A stretch of DNA of 64,000 nucleotides from Streptomyces sp. Ag109_O5-1. Lineage in GTDB: Bacteria > Actinomycetota > Actinomycetes > Streptomycetales > Streptomycetaceae. The stretch covers positions 434,001 through 498,000 of the forward strand of contig NZ_RKQF01000001.1 of the NCBI RefSeq assembly GCF_003814875.1. Reading direction: 5' to 3'. Below the pieces are notes generated by a model. The model saw nothing but the letters and a program-made list of their open reading frames with translations. It was not told where the DNA came from and did not search any database. Below, piece after piece: positions 43,595 through 51,900 of the stretch. Each line of letters opens with the position of its first letter. Position 1 is the first letter of the stretch. A program made the translations under genes and the position numbers.

Positions 43595-45976
43595 TCAGGT
43601 ACGGCTGCGGGACGGCGCGGCCGCTTCGGTGAACGGGTCGCGCGGGTGCTCCAGTTCGATGAGCCCGACGGTCTCCCGCTTCAGGAGGGAGGCCAGGATC
43701 CAGTCCACGAACACACGGATCTTGCGGTTCAGCGTCGGCACGCGACTGCCGTGGTACAGGCGGCGGAACCACCACGCCGGCCGCCCCTTGAGCTTGACCT
43801 TGCCGAAGAGGATCGCGACCCCCTTGTGAAGGCCGAGGCCGGCGACCGCGCCCAGGTTCCTGTGCCGGTACTCCCCGGGCGCACGACCGCGCAGGGCCGC
43901 GAGCACGTTGTCCGCGAGCACCGGGGCCTGGCGTACGGCGTGCTGCGCGTTGGGCGGGCACCACGCGCCCTCTTCGCCGGCCAGGTCGGGCACCTGGGCG
44001 TTGTCACCCGCGGCCCACACCTGGTCCAGGCCCCTGACCTGCAAGGTCGGGAGGGTGTCGACGTGGCCGCGGGGGCCGAGCGGCAGGCCGAAGTGGGCCA
44101 GGGCGGGGTGAGGGCGGACCCCGGCCGTCCACACGATGGTGGAGGCGTCCGCCACCACACCGTTCGCCAGGACCACGTGCTGGTCGACGCAGGACTCCAT
44201 GGAGGTTTCCAGGTACACCTCGACGCCCCGGGCCTGAAGCTTCTCCATGGTCCAGACACCGAGGTCCGCACCCATCTCGGGCAGGATGCGACCGGCGGCC
44301 TCGACCAGGATGAAGCGCATGTCCTCCCGGCTGACGTTGCGGTAGGCACGGGCCGCGTCCCGGGCCATGTCCTCGACCTCCGCGACGGTCTCCACACCGG
44401 CGAAGCCGCCACCGACGAAGACGAAGGTCAGAGCCTTGCGCCTGACCACCTCGTCCGCGGTGGAGTCGGCACGGTCCAGCTGGGCCAGGACGTGGTTGCG
44501 CAGGCTGACGGCCTCCTCGACCGACTTCATGCCGATGCCGTGCTCGGCCAGGCCGGGGATCGGGAACGTGCGACTGATCGAGCCGAGCGCGACGACCAGG
44601 TGCGCGAAGGGCAGGTGGAGCTCGTCGCCCGCCGCGGTGCGGACGTGGGCGACCTTGTCCGCCTGGTCGACGGAGATCACGTGGCCGGTGACCACCTCCG
44701 CGCCGGTCAGCACGGAGCGCAGCGGAGCGACCAGGTTCCGCGGGGCCACGTTGCCGGCCGCCGCCTCTGGCAGGAAGGGCAGGTAGGTCATGTACGACCG
44801 CGGGTCCACGACGGTGACGGTCGCCTCGTTGCGGCGCAGCTTCTTCAGCAGGCGCAGTGCGGTGTAGAGGCCGACGTAGCCGCCACCGGCGATGAGAACG
44901 CGCGGTTTGTCAGGGACAGGAGCGAGGGACATGGCGGTTCCTTGGATGCGGGTGGGGGCCGGGCCGCGCCCGGGTGGGTCGGCCGGCGGGATGTGCCGGG
45001 TGCCGATGCGCTTGCGGAAGACCCAGTACGTCCAGGCCTGATAGCCCACGACCAGCGGCGCGAAGACGGCCCCCACCCACGTCATGATCCCCAGGGTGTA
45101 CGCCGAGGAGGAGGCGTTGGTGACGGTCAGACTCCAGGCCGGGTCGAGCGTGGACGGCATGACGTCGGGATAGAGCGTCAGGAACAAGGCGGCCGACGCA
45201 GCCGCCACGGTGGCGGCGGAGAAGGTGAACGCCCACCCCTCGCGGCGGGCCCGGGTGCAGGCGAGCGCGCCGCCCCAGGCGGCCAGTGCGACCACCACCG
45301 CCACCAGGCTGCGGCCGTTGCCGCGGTCCGTCTGCGTCCATACCAGGAAGGCCGCGGCGGGCACGGCGGCCAGAGCACCGAGCCTGAGGGCCAGTGCGCG
45401 GGCCCGCTCGCGGATGTCACCGACGGTCTTGAGCGCGACGAACACCGCGCCGTGGGCGGTGAAGAGCGCCGGCAGCGTCAGCGCGCCGAGCAGCGCGTAC
45501 GGGTGGAACAGGCCGCTCGGGCCGCCGGTGTAGACCTGCCGCCGGTCGACGGCCACGCCGTGGACGACGTTGGCGAAGACCAGGCCCCACAGCAGCGGCG
45601 CCAGCAGCGAACACCAGAAGATGGCGTGCTCCCAGTTGCGCTTCCACCGGACGCCGTCCCGTTTGGCTCGGTACTCGAAGCCCACGGCCCGCACGATCAG
45701 ACAGACCAGGACGGCGAACATGAGCAGGTCGAAGCCGCTGAACAGGGTGGCGTACCAGCCTGGGAAGGCGGCGAAGGTCGCGGCGCCGGCCGCGATCATC
45801 CAGACCTCGTTGCCGTCCCAGACAGGGCCGATGGTGTTGAGCAGCACGCGGCGTTCAGGCTCGTCACGGGCGAGGAGCTTGGTGAGCACGCCGACGCCGA
45901 AGTCGAAGCCCTCCAGGACGAAGTAGCCCGTCCAGAAGAAGGAGATGAGCAGGAACCAGAAGTCGTGGAGGTGCAT
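43595..45976 (-). CDS. cydB: Cytochrome bd subunit II fused to NADH dehydrogenase II
   Basis: One uninterrupted 793-residue frame. Residues 1 to about 325 are CydB: FWTGYFVLEGFDFGVG, GPVWDGNEVWMI, about eight helices ending YQAWTYWVFRKRIGTRH. A Pro/Gly linker (about 326-348) follows. Residues 349-793 are a type II NADH dehydrogenase: FAD motif LIAGGGYVGLYTALRL, NAD motif FVFVGGGFAGVETVAEV, GPRGHVDTL and WAAGDNAQVPD, plus an amphipathic C-terminus. Met349 (44932) has an AAGGA box, so a separate NDH-2 may also be made. The fusion would carry electrons from NADH to the quinol oxidase on one polypeptide; this is inference. cydCD is absent downstream. Confidence 0.85.
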   Translation of the reverse strand: MHLHDFWFLLISFFWTGYFVLEGFDFGVGVLTKLLARDEPERRVLLNTIGPVWDGNEVWMIAAGAATFAAFPGWYATLFSGFDLLMFAVLVCLIVRAVGFEYRAKRDGVRWKRNWEHAIFWCSLLAPLLWGLVFANVVHGVAVDRRQVYTGGPSGLFHPYALLGALTLPALFTAHGAVFVALKTVGDIRERARALALRLGALAAVPAAAFLVWTQTDRGNGRSLVAVVVALAAWGGALACTRARREGWAFTFSAATVAAASAALFLTLYPDVMPSTLDPAWSLTVTNASSSAYTLGIMTWVGAVFAPLVVGYQAWTYWVFRKRIGTRHIPPADPPGRGPAPTRIQGTAMSLAPVPDKPRVLIAGGGYVGLYTALRLLKKLRRNEATVTVVDPRSYMTYLPFLPEAAAGNVAPRNLVAPLRSVLTGAEVVTGHVISVDQADKVAHVRTAAGDELHLPFAHLVVALGSISRTFPIPGLAEHGIGMKSVEEAVSLRNHVLAQLDRADSTADEVVRRKALTFVFVGGGFAGVETVAEVEDMARDAARAYRNVSREDMRFILVEAAGRILPEMGADLGVWTMEKLQARGVEVYLETSMESCVDQHVVLANGVVADASTIVWTAGVRPHPALAHFGLPLGPRGHVDTLPTLQVRGLDQVWAAGDNAQVPDLAGEEGAWCPPNAQHAVRQAPVLADNVLAALRGRAPGEYRHRNLGAVAGLGLHKGVAILFGKVKLKGRPAWWFRRLYHGSRVPTLNRKIRVFVDWILASLLKRETVGLIELEHPRDPFTEAAAPSRSRT

Positions 45977-45997
45977 GGCGGGATTCCTGACGGCTGG

Positions 45998-47533
45998 TCA
46001 GTAGGCGAACGTGAGGATCTTGTCGTCGTCCTCGGCGGAGGACGGACCGCGCAACCGGGGATCACGCCGGGGCGGTTGCTCGTCGAGCCGGGGCCCGGCG
46101 GTGGCGTACTTGACCATCAGCCTGACCTCGATGACGGCGAGGATGCCGTAGAGGAAGGTGAAACCGATCAAGGTGGTGAGCATCTCGCCCGCGCTCACGC
46201 CCGGGGACACGGCGTCCGAGGTGCGCATCAGGCCGTAGACCACCCACGGTTGACGGCCCGTCTCGGTGAAGATCCATCCGAAGGAGTTCGCGATCAGCGG
46301 GAACCCCAGGGGCCAGACGGCCGCGCGCCAGGCCCACGTGGTCAGGGCCGGCCCGAGGGCCCGGTGCTTCGTCAGCATCAGGTGCGGGACCTCGTCGGGC
46401 CGGGTGACGAAGTCCGGGGCGATCCAGCGCCGGTTGCGGGTCAGCCACAGCCCGGCCACGCCGATGGCCACGGAGGCCATGCCGAACGTGATCATGAAGC
46501 GGTAGGACCAGTACTCCAGCGGGACGTCGGGGAGGTAGTCCCCCGCCGCACCGCCGTACCGCGCCGCCATGGCCGCCGCGGCATCGTTGATCCCGGTGAC
46601 GGGGGTGTGCGGGTTGCCGTGGGCGAGGAACGAGAGCACATGGGGGACGTCGATGCCGACGCTGTTCCGGTGCCCGGCCACGTCCGGGACGGCGAACAGC
46701 GAGAACGGGGCGTTCGCCGCGGTGTTCCACAGCCCCTCGCCGACGGCCATCTTCAACGGCTGCTGATCGATCATCAGTTTGCCGAGCGCGTCGGCGTCGA
46801 GGACGGTGGCGAAGCCCGCCACGGCCAGCACTCCGAGACCGACCCGCAGGGAGGTCCGCATGACGCCGATCCGGCCCGCCTCCGCCACACCGCCCCGGGC
46901 CTGGGTGCGCCTCGCGCGCCACAGGTGCCAGGCGGCGATGCCCGTCACGAGAGCTCCACCGGTGACGAAGGCGGCCGTGAGCGCGTGCAGGGCGGCGAAC
47001 ACCGCCGTGGGCTGCAGGAGCACCTCGGAGAAACTCGTCAGCCGGGGCCGGCCGTGGTCCATCCGGTAGCCGACCGGGTGCTGCATCCACGAGTTCGCCG
47101 CCACGATGAAGTACGCCGACAGCACGGTGCCGAGGGACACCATCCAGATGCAGAAGAGGTGCAGACGGCGGGGAAGCCTGTCCCAGCCGAACATCCACAG
47201 CCCGATGAAGGTGGACTCGAAGAAGAAGGCGACGATCGCCTCCATCGACAGCGGTACGCCGAAGACGTCGCCCACGTAGCGGGAGTACGCCGACCAGTTC
47301 ATGCCGAACTGGAATTCCTGGACCAGGCCGGTGACCACGCCCATCACCATGTTGATCAGGAAGAGCTTCCCCCAGAACCTGGTGGCATGGAAGTACTTCT
47401 CCTGCCTCGTGCGCACCCACGCCGTCTCCAGACCGGCGGTGAGGCCGGCCAGGCTGATCGTCAGCGGCACGAAGAGATAGTGGTAGATGGTGGTGGCGGC
47501 GAACTGCCAGCGGGCTATCGCGTCGGGCGTCAT
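45998..47533 (-). CDS. cydA: Cytochrome bd ubiquinol/menaquinol oxidase subunit I
   Basis: The 511-residue protein begins DAIARWQFAATTIYHYLFVPLTI, with the conserved first-helix His that ligates haem. It has the quinol-binding region with the short Q-loop and the GRQPW motif (WIFTETGRQPWVVYGLM), and about nine helices. It is the high-affinity terminal oxidase subunit that reduces oxygen to water. ATG 47533 is chosen; longer frames run into the operator. A Rex-like operator lies 50 bp upstream. It is followed by the CydB-NDH-2 gene after 21 bases. Confidence 0.93.
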   Translation of the reverse strand: MTPDAIARWQFAATTIYHYLFVPLTISLAGLTAGLETAWVRTRQEKYFHATRFWGKLFLINMVMGVVTGLVQEFQFGMNWSAYSRYVGDVFGVPLSMEAIVAFFFESTFIGLWMFGWDRLPRRLHLFCIWMVSLGTVLSAYFIVAANSWMQHPVGYRMDHGRPRLTSFSEVLLQPTAVFAALHALTAAFVTGGALVTGIAAWHLWRARRTQARGGVAEAGRIGVMRTSLRVGLGVLAVAGFATVLDADALGKLMIDQQPLKMAVGEGLWNTAANAPFSLFAVPDVAGHRNSVGIDVPHVLSFLAHGNPHTPVTGINDAAAAMAARYGGAAGDYLPDVPLEYWSYRFMITFGMASVAIGVAGLWLTRNRRWIAPDFVTRPDEVPHLMLTKHRALGPALTTWAWRAAVWPLGFPLIANSFGWIFTETGRQPWVVYGLMRTSDAVSPGVSAGEMLTTLIGFTFLYGILAVIEVRLMVKYATAGPRLDEQPPRRDPRLRGPSSAEDDDKILTFAY

Positions 47534-47574
47534 GGCCGTGTGCACCCTCTCTCCGGGGAATCGACAGAGCCAAG

Positions 47575-47600
47575 TTTGTGAAAGTGAATACATTCACAAA
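47575..47600. promoter_or_regulatory. Rex-like operator upstream of cydA
   Basis: AGTGAATACATTCACA (47583-47598) matches the Streptomyces Rex consensus TGTGAA-N4-TTCACA except at its first base. It is nested in a larger palindrome with arms TTTGTGAA (47575-47582) and TTCACAAA (47593-47600). It lies 42-67 bp from the cydA start. Rex senses the NADH/NAD+ ratio and is known to control cyd operons. Confidence 0.7.
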
Positions 47601-47683
47601 GGCGCCTGCGCTTGGTTGACGGTGCTCCCGGGAGGGGGCGGGGATGAGCGCTCCCTCCCGGGGGTGTGGGGGTGAGGGGGGTG

Positions 47684-48307
47684 TCAGGCGGCGGCCCGGG
47701 CGAGGAGGGGCTTGAGGGCGGGGTGGGCCAGGGCCTGTTCGGCGGCGGGGTCGTCGAGGACTTCCTGGAAGGCGGCGTCGAGTTCCTGGGCCCTGACGAC
47801 CTGGGGCATGGTGAGGGTGCCGAGGGGGTTGAAGTAGGCGGCCGCCTGCTCCTGCCCGTCCTGGAGGATCTTCTTCAGGCGGGCGGTGGAGTTGCGGACG
47901 TTCTCCTCGAAGTCCGGGCGGCTCATGTCGGTCAGCGCCGACATGCCGCCGGCCTCCTCCACCCACGCGAACAGGTCGTCCCACTCGGTGGTGTGCTGCA
48001 GCCAGTCCGCGAAGTGCTCGAAGCCGACCGTCAGGATCGCGTCGTCGACGTAGGGGTCCCACTCCGTCTCGAACGTGGTGGCCCACAGCAGCATCCGGCC
48101 GCCGTCGAAGACCACATGCCGGGTGTCCCGCAGACCCGTCTTGATCGTCCGCGCCGGCTCCTGGCGGCGCAGCTCCTCCACGAACCGCGCGACCGCCGCC
48201 CGCACCTCCTGCTCGTGACCGGGCTTGATGTGGAAGTAGGTGGCCAGCTCGGAGACGACCCCGTCGGTCCGGCCCTTGCCCGCCTTCTTCGTGAGCGTCG
48301 CGGTCAT
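47684..48307 (-). CDS. 207-residue protein of unknown function (copy B)
   Basis: The protein is identical to the product of 38308-38931 over its whole length. Start and ribosome binding site are the same. It lies 107 bp upstream of the cydA promoter region and, like copy A, has a terminator hairpin just after its stop. The identical sequence indicates recent duplication or gene conversion. Function is unknown; see copy A. Confidence 0.8.
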   Translation of the reverse strand: MTATLTKKAGKGRTDGVVSELATYFHIKPGHEQEVRAAVARFVEELRRQEPARTIKTGLRDTRHVVFDGGRMLLWATTFETEWDPYVDDAILTVGFEHFADWLQHTTEWDDLFAWVEEAGGMSALTDMSRPDFEENVRNSTARLKKILQDGQEQAAAYFNPLGTLTMPQVVRAQELDAAFQEVLDDPAAEQALAHPALKPLLARAAA

Positions 48308-48408
48308 CGTTTCCTCCAAAAGAACTCGTGCACCCATGCGCTGGCACGAACGCCATCTGCCGGCAGTCACAGGACCCGACCTTGCGCGGACCCCCGCGAC
48401 CACCTCTG

Positions 48409-48453
48409 TGAGACACATTGACTCACAACCCCTCTATGAGTCAACTTGCCTCA
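48409..48453. promoter_or_regulatory. Paired 17-bp TetR operators (copy B)
   Basis: TGAGACACATTGACTCA (48409-48425) and TGAGTCAACTTGCCTCA (48437-48453) reproduce copy A except for one T to C change in the second site. Confidence 0.65.
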
Positions 48454-48464
48454 CTGTGAGCTGG

Positions 48465-48934
48465 ATCATGCGGTCGTCTCCGTGCCCCCTACGGCAGTCT
48501 CCATGCCGCCCTACGCCTCCCCCGCGACCGCGGTGGCAGCAGCGGCCGCGCGGGCGCCGGTGCTCGGCGGAGCACCGGCGCCCGCGACGGATGTCAGGCC
48601 CAGGCGAGAGCGTCCTCGACGGGCACGCGGGGCAGCCGCGGGAACCTGGACGGCCTCTACTGGGGCCTGCCGAGGGCGGGGTCTGTCGGTCGCCTGCCTC
48701 GCGCCGCGCCCAACCGGGCGAAGTACGCAATCAGTTCGGGATCGTCGACCGCCGCGGGGTTGAGGACCTGCTCGGCGGGGGCGCCCCGAGGGGGCCCGGG
48801 CCGCCTCGCCCGTCGGCGGTGACCGCTCGACGAGCGTGGGCGACCCGGGCGGTCGGCGCGAACATCGCCACCAGTCGCATCCGAGGACGTGGATCAGAAC
48901 GGCTGCGGCGTCCGTCGCGCTTCCTCCGGTCGGG
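48465..48934. other. Region without recognised gene right of repeat copy B
   Basis: 470 bases with no confident gene. On the minus strand a stretch near 48655-48770 reads AEQVLNPAAVDDPELIAYF before a stop and may be the tail of a lost gene, but no family was recognised. Confidence 0.35.
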
Positions 48935-51900
48935 TCACTTCATGGCCGCGAGGGCCGCGTCGACTCCCGCGGTGGGCGAGCCGAGGCCGGTGACGGTGTC
49001 GTAGCCGGGACCTGCCGTGCACTCGGCACCGCACTTCCCGTTGGAACCGGCGGTGATGTCCCGCAGGGAGGTGCCGCCGAGCGCGTAGACGTCGGTGTGC
49101 GCGGTGTCGCCTTCCGGTCCGGCCGCGGCCAGGGGCGGCTTGCCCGCGGCGGCCCGGAGCTGGTCGGCCGAGGCGATGACCGCCCCCCAGATCGGGGCGG
49201 ACAGGCTGGTGCCGCCCACCTTCACCCACAGGGAGCTGGTGGTGCCGTCGGGATTGGTCGTCGTCAGGTAGACCGGCACGCCGGTGGCGGGGTCGGCCAC
49301 GAAACTGACGTCCGGCGTGGCCCGCAGCGGCGAGGACTGCACGCCGTCCTGGTAGGCCGGGCGCGGCTCGAAGTAGCTCAGGCCGCCACCGGTGCCCTTC
49401 CACGCCGTCTCGCTCACCGTGTTGCCGTCCGCGTCCAGCTGGAGGTTGGTGCCCCCGATGGCCAGGGCGTACGGGTTGGTGGCGGAGTAGCCGCCGGGGT
49501 GGCCGCCGTCCCCGGTGGACTGGACGCAGACCGAGTCGGCCAGCCTGCAGTGGCCGTCGTAGAACGCCTCCTCGGAGAACTCGCCCGCGCCCCAGCTGTT
49601 GCTGACGGCGGCCGGGTGCAGTGCCGCGGCCGCGTCATCGGCCCGGGACAGCGCGGCCATGGTCGGGTCCGCGCCCTCGACCAGGACGATCTTGGCGTGC
49701 GGGGCCACCGAGTGCGCCCACTCGATGTCCAGCGCCTCCTCCTCGTTCCAGCCGACGTCGACCGCGGGCCGGGTGCCGTCGGCGTAGAGCTGCCGGAAGT
49801 CGAAGCAGTCCGTACCCGTGCTCACCGAGTCGCAGGTCGGCGGCAGGTCGAAGTGCGCGGCGAAGTGGTTCAGGTCCGCCTTCGCCGTCGGGTAGTGGTA
49901 GGCGTCGACGATCGCGATCGTCTGACCGGTGCCGTCACCCTTCAGGCCCAGGCGTGCCTGGATCTGCTGCGGGGTGTAGCCGGGGGCTACCTCGCTCGCG
50001 TTGTCCTGGCCCACGCTCAGCTTCCTGGCCGTCGGCACCGTCTTCTGGATCTCGATCGGGACCGAGGCGGTCCCGATGGGCATACCGAGGTCCTGCAGCG
50101 GGCTCGCGCTGCGGACGCTGCCGCCGCGCAGCTGACCGGCCCCGGCGGTAGCCTGCGGGGCCACGGCCGAAGTGCCGCCGGCCGGCGGCGTCGGGACGCG
50201 GGTGGGCTCCTTCTCGGACAGCTTGAAGGTGGTCAGGCCGTGCGGGAAGTAGTCGATGTCGTTGACAGCGTCGCCGATCGACTGGGCCGAGATGTTCAGG
50301 GCCCGCCAGTCGAGCGCAAGGCCGATCATGTCGTCACCGGGCCCGTCGCCCAGCTTGACCGTCTGGATGTGGCTCGCTCCCAGCGCGGGGTCCACGGCGC
50401 TCTCGCGCAGGAACCCGTCGTTGGCCGCGAAGGGGGTGTCGTAGGACCACAGGCCCTGGTAGGCGCCGACGAACGCTTCGGTTCCGCCGACGGACTTGGC
50501 GAACACTCCGGAGTGGAAGCCGAAGAACGTGGGTACGTCGTAGGGCTTGCCGCCGTCCGCCGGGTAGACGTAGTCGTTGAACTCGCGCATCTCGACCAGG
50601 CCGGTCTTCTCGGAGGCGACGAAACCCTGCGACGTCCCGGGGCTGGAGTAGTTCTTCAGCACCGCACCGGTGCGCGAGTCCAGGATCTGGACCAGGTGCT
50701 GGTAGGTCCTGAAATCGCCGGTCCACGCGAAGGCGACACCATGCCCGTGCGCACCCGGGATGTCCGGGTCGGCCAGGGCCGGGTCCAGCGGCACGATGGC
50801 GACGGCACCGGAACCGGTCGCCTTCCTGGTCCAGTCGGGGGTGCCGGTGGCGGCGTTCAGGCTGACCGCCGTCGGCGCGGGGTCGGTGGCCTCCGTGGGC
50901 AGGCCGGTGCCGTGGTGCGTGCCGCCGTACTCGAAGAACAGGTGTCCGGCGTGGTCCGTGGTGACGCTGGAGAAGACCAGGTTCTTGCCCGCCGTGCCCT
51001 TCGGCCGGTACGTCCACCGCGTCCTGCCCTGCGGGGTGTAAGCCTTCAGGCTGCTGCCCGGTACGACGATCTCGGAGCCGCCGTGGCCGATGCCCACGAC
51101 CGTGAGCGAGGCGACATAGCCGCCGGTGCGCACGTTCGCGCGCACCTTGCCGGTGTGCGTGTTCAGCACGGCGAAGCCGCTGTCGGTCGCAGCCACCACG
51201 GAGTCGTCGGCCGCGTGCCTGGCGGGGTTCGGCAGCAGACGCAGGACGTGCACCGAGCTGTCGACCGTGGTCCGCCACAGGATGGTCGGCGTCCCCTTCT
51301 TCAGGGACTTGCCGTCGAGGGCGAGGACGCCACGGCTCTTGCCACCGGTGATCAGGTCCTTGACCCCGTCGTCGTTCACGTCGGTGGCGACGGCCGCATA
51401 GAGGTCGCCGGCCAGGGGCATGGCCCGCATTCCGCCGGTGCGGGGGTCGACGGCGTAGGCGGTGTCGTCATAGCCGACGGTGAGAAGTCCGCCCTGGTAA
51501 CGGGTGATGGTGTCACCGGCGACGGCGCCCTGCCGCCGCCAGTCGAGGTGCCCGGTCGCCGCGTTCAGCCCGACGAGCTGGGTGTGCTCCGGACCTGCGG
51601 GGGTGGCAGCCTTTGCCGTGGCCGGGTCGGAGAGCGAGGCGAACACCTCGCCGCCCTTCTCGTCGGCGGCCAGCTGCATCGTCGGAGCGTTGTACCCGCC
51701 GACCGTGGAGGCGCTGGTGTAGGACCAGAGGGTGCGGCCCTTTGCGCCCCAGCCGGAGACAGTGCTCTGGCCGACCGTCAGGTCGGCGTTGACGCCGAGC
51801 TCCGCGACCGCGAACCGGGCCTGCCGGCCGTGCGCGTTCGGCAGAACCCGGAAGGCCTCCGGCACGCTGCCCTCCCGCGAGGTGATCACCGTGCGACGGC

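Larger units (their letters stand above)
47627..48464. repeat. 838-bp long direct repeat, copy B
   Basis: This is the second copy of 38253-39088, in the same orientation, offset by about 9.37 kb. Its left edge starts at the terminator hairpin (arms 47627-47636 and 47653-47662) and its right edge ends just after the paired operators. The sequence outside shows no similarity. Confidence 0.92.

Noticed and set aside
43646..47581. Plus-strand 1311-codon open frame across cydA/cydB
   Set aside because: It is antisense to strongly supported cytochrome bd and NDH-2 genes, has low-complexity composition with many Gly, Arg and Asp, and no family match. It is a GC-bias shadow.
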